Below are positions 53,977 through 63,246 of a DNA stretch of 64,000 nt, one piece after another. Origin of the DNA: an uncultured Prevotellaceae bacterium (lineage in GTDB: Bacteria > Bacteroidota > Bacteroidia > Bacteroidales > Bacteroidaceae); contig CACWNV010000004.1 in NCBI GenBank assembly GCA_902762325.1, positions 1-64,000 on the forward strand, written 5' to 3'. A program made the position numbers and the translations under genes. Numbering within the stretch: the first letter of the stretch is position 1; each line of letters opens with the position of its first letter. Under the pieces are notes generated by a model, which made no database searches, had not been told where the DNA came from, and worked only from the letters and a program-made list of their open reading frames with translations.

Positions 53977-54540
53977 ATGAAAGTAGTGATTATAGACAAC
54001 TATGATTCCTTCACCTATAACCTGTCGCATCTCGTAAAGCGATTAGGTGCGAATGTGACCGTCTATCGGAATGACCAGTTTTCCATCAGTCAACTGAAGG
54101 TCTTCGATAAGATAATCCTGAGTCCGGGGCCTGGAATTCCTTCCGAAGCTGGCTTGTTGTTAGATGTCATCAAGAGCTATGCCGGTCAGAAACCCATCTT
54201 AGGTGTGTGCCTTGGACATCAGGCAATAGGCGAAGTGTTTGGCGCAACACTGACCAATCTTTCTGACGTCTATCATGGAGTGGCTACCGAGGGCACTCAG
54301 TTTGGCATTGACCCGATATTCAACGGGCTTCCCAGGAGAATAGTAATGGGAAGATACCACAGCTGGGTCGTTAGCCGCAATGGCTTCCCTGACTGCCTGG
54401 AGATTACGGCAGAGAGTGATGACGGACAGATCATGGCATTGCGTCACCGTAATTATAATATACACGGTATTCAGTTCCATCCTGAGAGTGTCTTGACACC
54501 CGATGGAGAAACGATTATTAAGAACTGGTTGGAACAATAG
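53977..54540 (+). CDS. trpG: Anthranilate synthase component II TrpG
   Basis: Glutamine amidotransferase subunit of 187 residues supplying ammonia to TrpE. The class-I triad is visible: C78 in GVCLGHQAIG, and His and Glu in GIQFHPESVL. LSPGPG supplies the oxyanion loop. It is stand-alone, not fused to TrpD. A long hairpin covers its last codons and stop. Confidence 0.96.
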   Translation: MKVVIIDNYDSFTYNLSHLVKRLGANVTVYRNDQFSISQLKVFDKIILSPGPGIPSEAGLLLDVIKSYAGQKPILGVCLGHQAIGEVFGATLTNLSDVYHGVATEGTQFGIDPIFNGLPRRIVMGRYHSWVVSRNGFPDCLEITAESDDGQIMALRHRNYNIHGIQFHPESVLTPDGETIIKNWLEQ

Positions 54541-54556
54541 TTTCCGGCCAGTTCTT
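54520..54556 (+). terminator. 15-bp hairpin spanning the trpG stop codon
   Basis: 54520-54534 (AAGAACTGGTTGGAA) pairs along its full length with 54542-54556 (TTCCGGCCAGTTCTT), allowing two G-U pairs, with the loop containing the TAG stop at 54538-54540. No T tract follows, so it may be a 3' stabiliser or an atypical terminator of the trp operon. Confidence 0.55.
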
Positions 54557-54608
54557 ATGTTATCAGCAAGTCAGCTGGGATAAAATACTCTTTTCTTACG
54601 ATTATTTT

Positions 54609-54638
54609 TTGATATTTATCATAAATTCGGTAATTTTG
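54609..54638 (+). promoter_or_regulatory. Promoter of the UpxY-like gene
   Basis: TTG at 54609-54611, exactly 19 nt, then TAATTTTG at 54631-54638. The leader is only about 15 nt before the ATG at 54658. Confidence 0.72.
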
Positions 54639-54657
54639 CAGCCGAATTAATGATAAC

Positions 54658-55221
54658 ATGGAAGAAATCACAGAAAAAGACAGTTTACCTTGGTACGCCA
54701 TTACATTATACACCCTGCGTCAGAAGAGTGTGAGTGAGTACTTTTCTGAGAAGGGACTGGAATACTTTGTTCCGATGCACTATGTAGACGTGGAAGACCG
54801 TGAGCATCATGTCCGTCATGTCTTGCGCCCAGTCGTGCATAATCTGATATTTGTCAAGAAGACAATGTCAGAGAAACAAATGCGTACCATCGTGACTGAA
54901 GCACCCTATAAGATGTCGGTCATCCGTAAGAGCCGTGAGAATCCGGAGTATTATGAGATACCTGCAAAACAGATGGATGAGTTCATGCTGATGTGTAACC
55001 CGGAAATCGAGATGCGCAAGTATCTGACGGAATCTGAGGCGAAAATCAAAAAGGGAACTCCTGTCTTCGTGAAATTCGGACCGATGAAAGGATTAACGGG
55101 AAAACTGGTGAGAAGCAGCAAGAAATACTATCTGCTCAAGGAGGTTCCTGGCATGGCTGTCATGTTGAAGGTCTCCCGATGGTGCTGCATCCCGATTGAA
55201 GAGCAGAACAGTCCCCAATAA
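54658..55221 (+). CDS. NusG/UpxY-family transcription antiterminator
   Basis: A 187-residue NusG paralogue. The N-terminal NGN domain opens with PWYAITLYTLRQKSVSEYF and contains RHVLRPVVHNLIFVKK. The C-terminal KOW-like domain has KKGTPVFVKFGPMKGLTGKLVRSSKKYYLL. UpxY proteins of Bacteroides load on RNA polymerase at the start of capsule operons. Here no capsule or polysaccharide operon follows, since the next gene is convergent ispH. It is either an orphan specialised NusG acting in trans or a remnant. The housekeeping NusG is expected with the ribosomal genes, outside this window. Confidence 0.85.
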   Translation: MEEITEKDSLPWYAITLYTLRQKSVSEYFSEKGLEYFVPMHYVDVEDREHHVRHVLRPVVHNLIFVKKTMSEKQMRTIVTEAPYKMSVIRKSRENPEYYEIPAKQMDEFMLMCNPEIEMRKYLTESEAKIKKGTPVFVKFGPMKGLTGKLVRSSKKYYLLKEVPGMAVMLKVSRWCCIPIEEQNSPQ

Positions 55222-55280
55222 TAAGGGTGAGTTTACTTTTTGAGTCATCATCTTTCCAAACATTGACAAAACTTTAACAA

Positions 55281-55319
55281 ACCGACTGATTTCAAACTAT
55301 TAGTGCGAGGTCAGTCGGT
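55281..55319 (+). terminator. Inverted repeat after the UpxY-like gene
   Basis: ACCGACTGA (55281-55289) and exact complement TCAGTCGGT (55311-55319), 21-nt loop, no clear T tract. It is the first structure in the 324-nt gap 55222-55545, which also holds repeat locus 3 (55354-55441). The remainder (55442-55545) is unremarkable. Confidence 0.45.
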
Positions 55320-55353
55320 ATGTCTTCTTGTTCTATATATGCATAATTTGACA

Positions 55354-55441
55354 GAGTGGAAACGATATGTTTAGGAAGTGTAAATGTATTCTTTACGAGT
55401 CGTAAACGGGTCGTTTAGGTTTTTTAAATGGATTGTTTGCA
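55354..55441. repeat. Four degenerate 22-bp palindromic units (locus 3)
   Basis: Units at 55354-55375, 55376-55397, 55398-55419 and 55420-55441. Cores read GAAACGATATGTTTA, TAAATGTATTCTTTA, TAAACGGGTCGTTTA and TAAATGGATTGTTTG. All keep the six-base arms and three-base centre in the same phase as loci 1 and 2, although the centre and flanks have diverged. Confidence 0.75.
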
Positions 55442-55545
55442 AATAGCCTTTGTTTTTCTTCCACATTGTAGAAGGGGACTACTGTGTATAATACCGGTGT
55501 ACCCATCTGTTTCCTTCTCCTTATTGTTATTTATCATAATGCCGA

Positions 55546-56430
55546 TTATTGACCGAAATGGCTAAGAATATAATCCCGACATTCTTCCATCAGCCATTTG
55601 GGGGTGCTTGTGGCTCCGCAGATACCAACCGTATTGATATTATCAAACCATGACCAGTCTATTTCAAGTGCACTTTCTATCTGATGGCTGTTGGGGTTTA
55701 TGCTTTTACACTCATTGAACAAGACTTTACCATTGGAACTTTTACGACCGCTCACAAAAAGGATTAAGTCGTGCTTAACGGCAAAGCTGGAAATGTTCGG
55801 CATCCGATTCGCAACTTGCCTGCAGATCGTATCAAAACTCTTGAAGCAAGCGTTTTCAGAAATATGATTCTGGATGTACTCAATGATACGATGAAATTCA
55901 TCCAGACTTTTTGTTGTCTGAGAATACAAATAAATATCGCGATTAAAATCAAGCTTGACGACATCATCAAAGTTTTCGATGACTATTGCATGACTTTTTG
56001 TTTGTCCGACAAGACCTAATACCTCCGCATGACCATTCTTTCCGAAGATGACAATTTGAGCATCCGGATTATTGTCAAACTGCTTTTTGATTCTTCGTTG
56101 CAATTGAAGTACGACGGGACACGTGGCATCAATAATCTCTATGTTGTTCCTTTGTGCAATCTCGTATGTCTCAGGCGGTTCTCCATGCGCACGCAACAGC
56201 ACTTTCACATCATGCAGTTTCCTTAATTCCTCATGATTAATGGTCTTGAGACCTTGCGCATGCAGACGTTCCACTTCCATTCCATTATGGACAATATCTC
56301 CTAAACAATACAGAGTACAATTATGATTTGTTAACACACTCATCCTGTTCAGCTCGTATTCAGCCTTTTCGATGGCCGTCGTCACTCCAAAGCAGAACCC
56401 GCTATCCTTATCTATTTCTATCTGAATCAT
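55546..56430 (-). CDS. ispH: 4-hydroxy-3-methylbut-2-enyl diphosphate reductase IspH
   Basis: Last enzyme of the MEP isoprenoid pathway, converting HMBPP to IPP and DMAPP with an iron-sulfur cluster. It has 294 residues. Cluster cysteines are C13 (GFCFGV), C104 (DATCPVV) and C203 (DTICRQ). The catalytic Glu region RAHGEPP and the late SGRKSSNGKVLF are present. It is the last gene of a three-gene block with 3-nt spacers, after the DUF1573 gene. Confidence 0.96.
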   Translation of the reverse strand: MIQIEIDKDSGFCFGVTTAIEKAEYELNRMSVLTNHNCTLYCLGDIVHNGMEVERLHAQGLKTINHEELRKLHDVKVLLRAHGEPPETYEIAQRNNIEIIDATCPVVLQLQRRIKKQFDNNPDAQIVIFGKNGHAEVLGLVGQTKSHAIVIENFDDVVKLDFNRDIYLYSQTTKSLDEFHRIIEYIQNHISENACFKSFDTICRQVANRMPNISSFAVKHDLILFVSGRKSSNGKVLFNECKSINPNSHQIESALEIDWSWFDNINTVGICGATSTPKWLMEECRDYILSHFGQ

Positions 56431-56433
56431 TCT

Positions 56434-57504
56434 TTAGTTCTTTACATTAACGTCGATTGTCACCTTTGGTTTCTCTGGATCATTCGTAATCATCAAGATT
56501 CTTGGTTTCGAACGTGCGAATTTCAGGTCTTTCGCACTTGCCGTCACTCTCAGTCTTAATGTCTCTCCAGGCTCCACCGATGTCTTATCCATAGACACTT
56601 GAAGTCCTACGGTGTACATCTGTAACGCACTGATAGTCAAGCGCGAACGTCCTACATTTGTAATAAACAAGTCGCCTTTCGCCTTTTTCTTTCCATTAAA
56701 AGAGCCAAGATCAAGCGACTCGGTGGACAACTTCATCCTCGGACCATTCAGACGCTGGAGGTCAGTGAGGTCATTGAAGTCAGGTAATAGAATGGCAGAG
56801 ACCGTTATTTCCTTGTCCGGGGAAACGCGTTCGCCAGACACCTTACCCAAGAACACGGATGTCTGAGCCAATCCATAATCTCTAAGCAATGCCGAATTGA
56901 GTGTAATTGTCAGCTTTCCGGCATGACCAGAAGGAATCTTTGACGGCGACATGTCAGCAGTCAGGAAATTAGGGAGGTGCATCACAACAGGTTGCACGGT
57001 GTTACTCGTCGGGTTCTTCACATGAATCTCGGCAAAAGGACGCTCGCCCCTGCTTACGTCGTCGAATTCAATGTTTACTTTATCTACGAAAAGCTCACCT
57101 AATTTATAGGGATAATTACCCTCAAAATTCACAATTTCCTCAACAACGACGCCCTTTAATGTTAAGATAGTCGGTTCTGTATCATCATTAAAGTAGATGG
57201 AAGCATATTTCTCAAAATGCCCTAATTGCATGGCATCGTAAGTGAGTCTTACCACAAATGAAGAATCGCGCCTGATGATTTCCTGAGGATAATCACCGAC
57301 CACACATCCACAACTGGTAAGTAATTCCCTTATATAGATAGCCTTGTTGCTTACATTTTTTATCTCAAAGTCGGCGCTGGCAGCATTCTGGAATTTAATC
57401 TGCCCCACATCAATCATGTCGTTTTTCACGGACACATGCTGAGCAAGCAGTTGTGGAACGAAAAATAATGCTATCAAACAAGATAATATAATTCGATTCT
57501 TCAT
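56434..57504 (-). CDS. DUF1573 secreted protein
   Basis: A 356-residue exported protein with a signal peptide (about 1-21, QLLAQ) and at least two immunoglobulin-like repeats. The first holds the DUF1573 signature DVGQIKFQNAASADFEIKNVSNKAIYIRELLTSCGC. The CGC pair at about 65-67 is conserved in the family. A second domain around residues 255-355 repeats the pattern LDLGSFNGKKKAKGDLFITNVG. There is no known enzymatic role. It follows the macroglobulin gene by 3 nt and precedes ispH by 3 nt. Confidence 0.88.
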   Translation of the reverse strand: MKNRIILSCLIALFFVPQLLAQHVSVKNDMIDVGQIKFQNAASADFEIKNVSNKAIYIRELLTSCGCVVGDYPQEIIRRDSSFVVRLTYDAMQLGHFEKYASIYFNDDTEPTILTLKGVVVEEIVNFEGNYPYKLGELFVDKVNIEFDDVSRGERPFAEIHVKNPTSNTVQPVVMHLPNFLTADMSPSKIPSGHAGKLTITLNSALLRDYGLAQTSVFLGKVSGERVSPDKEITVSAILLPDFNDLTDLQRLNGPRMKLSTESLDLGSFNGKKKAKGDLFITNVGRSRLTISALQMYTVGLQVSMDKTSVEPGETLRLRVTASAKDLKFARSKPRILMITNDPEKPKVTIDVNVKN

Positions 57505-57507
57505 AAC

Positions 57508-60500
57508 TTAATTATTTACTTGAATTGTTATTTGGGGAGCACGTGCAACGAATTCAGGTGAATAAGCACATTGAATCATACAAGAACCCGTATGGAATGT
57601 TCCCAAGCGGTCGACGAAATAATCCGTCTCTATGACATGCTTGCCTTTGGGTAAGCGGTCGAAGAAATAGTTGGTGACGTTCTGCTTCGGAGCATAATAA
57701 TACCCGTTTCTATATCCGCTCAATTGTTCTGTCGGTTCTAAACATGCCGCCCGCTTATCTGTAATCTGAACAAAGTCATAATCACGTTCCGTCTCGACGA
57801 TAATCCTTATCCGGATCTTGTCCCCTACTCTAACGGTTTTATTTGGTAATACTATATCTTTAGTAATCTTCATGCCTGATGAATAGCCCGTTATCTCAGA
57901 GCTATTCAATACGAACTGAGCATATACAGCTCCCCATGACACTCCATTATCTTCTTTCTTGAAAGAAAGTGTCTTGCCAATCTCGTCGGTCAAGGATGCT
58001 TTAAAATATCCAAGCGACTCCGTATCCGACAAGCCTTCAAGTCTGGTCTTGTCCATTTGAATGACGGTCGGTTGGGCATTCTCAGTATTAAGTACATCCT
58101 CTTGTCCGTTTAAGAACGCATAGATAGCATTAACGGAGTTGTTTGGCGTATCCCAACTTTGCGTGCGTTTTTCTTGCAACAACCAGAGCTGCATCTCCTT
58201 AACGGTCGTGGTATCCGAAGGATTAACCAGCTGAATTGCCTCAATGGCGGCAACCTCAGTAGGAATCTTGTAGTCGAACCAGCTATAAGGTGCCTTGGAC
58301 GTGTCAAAATAGCGTCCGTTCTCTTCCGTAGAGACAGAATACTCCTTAATGCTCTGAAGCATTTCCTGCGCTAAGTTTGCCTTTTTGTTCTTAGCCAATA
58401 TGACGGCAGACACGGCCTTGTCATAGATAGACAGAGACGGATTGCTCTTTGTCAAGTGCTCGATGAGGTATTGATTTGCCTTCTTCACGTTATTCGGGAG
58501 GTCACGCCCGTCGATAGAACAGATATACAACCATCTGATTAAAGTCGCACTAAGCCTTACATTCCCGTCCTTCTGCTCAGCTTTCTTCATGGCGTCAACC
58601 TCCTTAACAATCTCTCCCCCCATGTAGGTAAATGCCTTGTCAAGCATCGGAGAAACCTTAGTCTGACTGCCAATCATGGCGTTGAGACGCACAAGGATTT
58701 CACATACGGCTGTTGTCATATAAATGCTACCCTTCATACCAGGCCACCAGCTCCAGGCACCATTCGGATCCTGAAGTTTCTGAAGTGCCTTGATGTTCTC
58801 GTCGAGGCGGTATTGGAGCATGTTGTTATCAAAGTAGTTCACCAACTGACTCTTTTGTTCGGCTTCTTTGTGGGCATCTGTCAGCCAGGGCGTCTCTTCA
58901 ACAAGAATACTCTTGAGCTCCTGATTATTCATCAATGCGCTTGAGGAAGTGTTCTCCTGCTGTTCCTTCGCCCATTTCTCTACGACCTTTTCAATAGAAG
59001 AATCTCTGTGTAGAATCTTAGCAGCTAAGCTATTGGCATAGAAGGCGGCAGCTACACTCAGGACATCCTTGTTGATTGGAGTAGAAATAGCAGGAAGAGC
59101 CTGAATCATCATCCAGTCGGGATTATTTGTGTACTCAATTGTGAGTTGCTGCTTTTCACTATTTTGTGGGAACAAATCCTTTAAGTTGATGGTCTTCGTG
59201 CCCTTTTTGTTCTGGGTTATGGCTATCGTATTCGTAACCATCTCTTTATTTGAAAGGACAGGAAGCAGATGTTGTTCTCCATCAGAGAAGCCGTTACCAA
59301 CTGCCTGTATCCTGCAAATTGTCAATGAAGGAAGCTGAGACGCGGCGACATTGAACTCAACCGTATTGGTCTTGCCCGACTCAGCCGTGAATGACCGCTT
59401 GTCCTTGTATAACACCTGCTCACTATCCGGGTCGATTAATTCTATAATGACATTTCCCGAGACGGTTTTGTCGGACGTGTTAGAGACGCGAGTAAGCAGA
59501 ATGCTGCTATCATCTGCACGTAAGAACCTCGGCATGTTCGGTTGCACGATAACGGTCTTTGACGCAATGACCTCACTTTCAAGATAACCATATCTGATAT
59601 CCTGGTCGTGAGCAAGTCCCATGAACTTCCACGTCGTAACACTTTCAGGAAGAGTAAAGCTCAGTTTGGCAATACCATCCTCGCCAACATACATGCTGGG
59701 ATAGAAGAAAGCCGTCTCATTAAAGTTAGAGCGTATCTGGTCAACCGTATTACTGGCTTTTTCCTCTTCTCTTCCTCCGGCAACATCCATTGCCGCTACC
59801 TCTTCCATCGCCATATTATCGCTCATGGCAACAGAAGCATTCATCGTACTCTTTGCCATAGCTCCAACCATAAGTCTTTTCATTCCGCCACGAGTAGTAC
59901 CTCTGAACAACAAAGGCTGAACAAACTCCAAGACGGTTTCATCAAACCTGCTGAATGTTAACGGACGCTCATTCAGGAGCTTATAGGGCAATTCACCATA
60001 TAGAGAATAATCGGCATCATACCTTCCGTTCCAAGTCGTATATGGGATGTTCTGCCATGAACGAGGATTAATTGACCATTTGTTTGCCCGAAGCTGATCC
60101 AACGACTTGTCATATAAGACAGCCATCAACTGAGCTGAAACCGGCTTGCCTTCAGAATCCTTTATACACAACGTCCATTCTTCCGATTGTCCGGATGTCA
60201 GATGGTCTCTGAAAGTCTTCCATTCCAAATGAAGTTTTTTATCTGCTACAGGTCTTTGGATAGAAACCTTATGGGAATAGAGTTTTCCTTCTCTTACCCA
60301 TGCGCAATTGAAGAGAATCCCGTCACCATATTCTTCTTTATAGACAAACTCCCGATTATACAAAGCATTGCTCTGATCCACCACTCCACTCTCGATGACC
60401 TTCTTACCGCAGATGATGGAATAGACGATATGCTGATTCAGGTCGGAAGCTCCCATTTGGATATGAACAGGTTTTCCGTCATTAGGGAATCTGTCAGAGG

Positions 60501-63048
60501 AAGCATAGAACCAGTCATGAGTTTCGATAATCGGTTTCTGGTCGTGTATGCTAAATACGATGAACTCCTTTTTGATTTTCTCGTCTCCACACTCAGCATA
60601 AAGGGTATGCTTTCCAGATGTAAAGCCTTTAAAATGCAACTCTAAATCTTGATTGGTCTTTACTTTAACCGTCTTCTGGGGGTCATCTATATAATAGGTG
60701 ACAAACTGGTCTATCTTTTTACCAGCGGTGTTCAGGTAAGAGAAAGATGTAACCAGCGAGCTGTCAACTTCAATCTTTTCAGGTAAGTCAATCGTCAGAA
60801 CAGCTTCACGGTTACTTAATGGAAGCCGTATGCTTCCCTCATGGCTCTCTCCTCTTTCATCGGTCACTTGTGCCTCTATATTAAAGGAGAAATAGTAAGG
60901 AGCAGAAGTGTTGACGTTCTCAGGTATTTTCATGGGTACCGTAATGCTGAAGGAACCATCATTATCCGTCTTTATCGTGTCTCTCTTAATAACGTCATTC
61001 GATATTCCGTAACTCTTCCACCATAACGACTGGTTACGGGTAACTTTGACGGCAACCTTAGCCTCCTGTATCGGTAACCCGGTATAGGCAATAGCCTTAC
61101 CTTTGACGGTAACACTATCGTCAACTGAATACTTATCGTTTACGTCATCGAAAAGAATCTGAAAGGTGGGCTGTTTGTATTCTTCTACGGAGAAATAAGT
61201 CGTAGCCCTGTGAGTAGATACAGAATACTGGCCGGTTAGTCTGTTTAAGGGAAGTACAAAGTCGGTGGAAGCAGATCCATATTCATCCGTTACGACCTCA
61301 TGGGTTGCTATTGTCTCATGATTAGCATCTTTAAGGTCTATCGAGAATTTCTCATTAGCCTTGACTTTGCTATCCTGATGATTGAATTCCTTGAAGGCGA
61401 TGAAAGCAACATGAACGGTCTGGCCCGGACGGTATATCTTTCGGTCGGTATAAAGATTATGATTGTCGTTAGACATGTCCCTGTCATAATAAGTGAAGTT
61501 CCCATTCAAATATGCATCCGGACAATAACGGTCTTTATCTGTATATACATATATCTTGCTTGGCTGCCGGTTCTTGTATTGATAGGTTGCCTCGCCTATC
61601 TCATTACATTCTAATTCTGCCATAACAGATTCTTCTGAACCACCATTATTTCTAATAGGTGAAGAATGGTAGATGCCGTCAAGCAACTGAATCTTTGCAC
61701 CCTTAATCGGCTGCCCGGTCGTCGCACTAACCACGGCAAAGCGGATCTTGTTGTCAGGCAGGTGTTCCCACATTGCATACATGTCACTCACATGAAGCAA
61801 TGCCCGTTCTGGTTTTATGGAATTGTGATTGGTTGTAAACTCTACGAGATACACACCGACAGGCAATCCTCCAATCTCCATCGAGTCAGTCTGAACCTTA
61901 TAGGCTGGTTGTCCTATATACCGATGAGTGATGCTTTGGCGTGAGTCATCAAGGACTAACATCTTCTTTATTTTGGCATAATCACCTTCATCATTGACAT
62001 TCAAGCGGGACATCCCGTCGGTCTTCACCCTTGTAACATTCATCGTCAATGACTGGACATTCACAATCTGCCGGATAACCACTTTCCTTGGCATATTAGG
62101 CAAAGAGACACCAGAACCTATCGAGACACTAAACGAAGGGAGCGTCAACTGGTTTTGTGCATTTCTAAGAATGTTCATCCGAGGCCAGGCTCCCCATTTG
62201 CTTAATGCGTAATTGATGTAGTTCATCTTATCCTCGGCACTCACATCCCCCATCTGTTCCATAAGGCTGTAGTGCTCAATTGCCAATTCTCCACATTCCT
62301 TTAAATCCTGATATTCGTTAATAAGCGAATCTACATGGATGATTGACTGATGGATATTTGCTTTGGAGTATTTTTGCCTGTAGTTAAACAAGGCACAAAT
62401 ACATGATGCAGGCCGGTTGTTATGATTCTTATACCATTCATACATCTGGGAATACGCTTTCGCCTCAAAGCCTAAGACATGAAGAAGGTCATTATAAAAG
62501 ATACGACTATCCACTCCTTCGATGATAAAAGGCTCATAGTCTTTGGCATTGATGACAGAAAGAGCCGGCAAGTCGCCCATAGATAACTGATAATACTTAT
62601 CGCTTAAATCCTTATAGGTCACGGACGGACTACCCTCTATCACATCATTTCGGTTTGCCATTTGCTGGTAGATTCTTGCCAAGACACTCTGGTATATAGC
62701 AGTTAAGGCGATATTGCTCTGTTTGTCGGATGCGGTTATCACTTTTGACTCGCCAATGCCCTTTAAAGATTCCAACTTTGTTTTTATCCGTTCAACCTCT
62801 ACCGATAATGAATCGGGAGAAATAACAGAATTGAGCATGGCACACTTCAGCTCTGCCTTTAACAGGTGCCCATAGTTCTTATCAGATTCTGCTTTTGCAA
62901 CAATTTGCCTTAAAAGCTTTTGTTGGGTACGTGGTAAGTCTTTTTCCTCGTTTTCAGCAACTTGCTTCCATAATGACGAGTAGCTTTGCGCATTCATTAT
63001 TGTACATGTTAATACAAAAGATATCAGTAATATTATTTTTTTATACAT
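57508..63048 (-). CDS. Alpha-2-macroglobulin-like protein lacking the thioester
   Basis: An exported 1846-residue protein. After the signal peptide (about 1-20, MNAQ) come a helical N-terminal region, MG2-type domains near 540-720 (KIYRPGQTVHVAFIAFKE, RLTGQYSVS), and the bait and A2M region (about 1130-1260, FNETAFFYPSMYVGEDGIAKLSFTLPESVTTWKFMGLAHD). A C-terminal thioester-domain-like helical toroid follows. The usual CxEQ thioester motif is replaced by a stretch reading ALPAISTP, so covalent trapping is not possible. Bacterial versions are thought to guard the periplasm against proteases. Whether this form does so is uncertain. Very large single CDS with no frameshift seen. Confidence 0.9.
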   Translation of the reverse strand: MYKKIILLISFVLTCTIMNAQSYSSLWKQVAENEEKDLPRTQQKLLRQIVAKAESDKNYGHLLKAELKCAMLNSVISPDSLSVEVERIKTKLESLKGIGESKVITASDKQSNIALTAIYQSVLARIYQQMANRNDVIEGSPSVTYKDLSDKYYQLSMGDLPALSVINAKDYEPFIIEGVDSRIFYNDLLHVLGFEAKAYSQMYEWYKNHNNRPASCICALFNYRQKYSKANIHQSIIHVDSLINEYQDLKECGELAIEHYSLMEQMGDVSAEDKMNYINYALSKWGAWPRMNILRNAQNQLTLPSFSVSIGSGVSLPNMPRKVVIRQIVNVQSLTMNVTRVKTDGMSRLNVNDEGDYAKIKKMLVLDDSRQSITHRYIGQPAYKVQTDSMEIGGLPVGVYLVEFTTNHNSIKPERALLHVSDMYAMWEHLPDNKIRFAVVSATTGQPIKGAKIQLLDGIYHSSPIRNNGGSEESVMAELECNEIGEATYQYKNRQPSKIYVYTDKDRYCPDAYLNGNFTYYDRDMSNDNHNLYTDRKIYRPGQTVHVAFIAFKEFNHQDSKVKANEKFSIDLKDANHETIATHEVVTDEYGSASTDFVLPLNRLTGQYSVSTHRATTYFSVEEYKQPTFQILFDDVNDKYSVDDSVTVKGKAIAYTGLPIQEAKVAVKVTRNQSLWWKSYGISNDVIKRDTIKTDNDGSFSITVPMKIPENVNTSAPYYFSFNIEAQVTDERGESHEGSIRLPLSNREAVLTIDLPEKIEVDSSLVTSFSYLNTAGKKIDQFVTYYIDDPQKTVKVKTNQDLELHFKGFTSGKHTLYAECGDEKIKKEFIVFSIHDQKPIIETHDWFYASSDRFPNDGKPVHIQMGASDLNQHIVYSIICGKKVIESGVVDQSNALYNREFVYKEEYGDGILFNCAWVREGKLYSHKVSIQRPVADKKLHLEWKTFRDHLTSGQSEEWTLCIKDSEGKPVSAQLMAVLYDKSLDQLRANKWSINPRSWQNIPYTTWNGRYDADYSLYGELPYKLLNERPLTFSRFDETVLEFVQPLLFRGTTRGGMKRLMVGAMAKSTMNASVAMSDNMAMEEVAAMDVAGGREEEKASNTVDQIRSNFNETAFFYPSMYVGEDGIAKLSFTLPESVTTWKFMGLAHDQDIRYGYLESEVIASKTVIVQPNMPRFLRADDSSILLTRVSNTSDKTVSGNVIIELIDPDSEQVLYKDKRSFTAESGKTNTVEFNVAASQLPSLTICRIQAVGNGFSDGEQHLLPVLSNKEMVTNTIAITQNKKGTKTINLKDLFPQNSEKQQLTIEYTNNPDWMMIQALPAISTPINKDVLSVAAAFYANSLAAKILHRDSSIEKVVEKWAKEQQENTSSSALMNNQELKSILVEETPWLTDAHKEAEQKSQLVNYFDNNMLQYRLDENIKALQKLQDPNGAWSWWPGMKGSIYMTTAVCEILVRLNAMIGSQTKVSPMLDKAFTYMGGEIVKEVDAMKKAEQKDGNVRLSATLIRWLYICSIDGRDLPNNVKKANQYLIEHLTKSNPSLSIYDKAVSAVILAKNKKANLAQEMLQSIKEYSVSTEENGRYFDTSKAPYSWFDYKIPTEVAAIEAIQLVNPSDTTTVKEMQLWLLQEKRTQSWDTPNNSVNAIYAFLNGQEDVLNTENAQPTVIQMDKTRLEGLSDTESLGYFKASLTDEIGKTLSFKKEDNGVSWGAVYAQFVLNSSEITGYSSGMKITKDIVLPNKTVRVGDKIRIRIIVETERDYDFVQITDKRAACLEPTEQLSGYRNGYYYAPKQNVTNYFFDRLPKGKHVIETDYFVDRLGTFHTGSCMIQCAYSPEFVARAPQITIQVNN

Positions 63049-63081
63049 AGTCCTTAATTATTAGCTCATCTAACATTACTG

Positions 63082-63111
63082 CAAAAATAGCAAATTACCA
63101 CCAATTAACAA
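63082..63111 (-). promoter_or_regulatory. Promoter of the macroglobulin-DUF1573-ispH block
   Basis: On the minus strand TTG (63109-63111), exactly 19 nt, then TATTTTTG (63082-63089). It is about 34 nt from the start codon at 63048. Confidence 0.72.
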
Positions 63112-63204
63112 AGGCTATTTGCGATTTTTGACATACGGTTACTTATATTTATTTATTTCACAAACAAAAAACGCCTGTAATTTTTCCTTTATAGATTTAT
63201 TTTG

Positions 63205-63212
63205 TATATTTG
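63205..63212 (+). promoter_or_regulatory. Promoter -7 element of the lipoate ligase gene
   Basis: TATATTTG matches TAnnTTTG, 34 nt before the ATG at 63247. No clear TTG is seen 19 nt upstream. An 8-codon ORF (63221-63247) lies between it and the gene. Confidence 0.5.
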
Positions 63213-63246
63213 CACGTAAAATGAGAAGAAGATTCAAATCTTTCTG

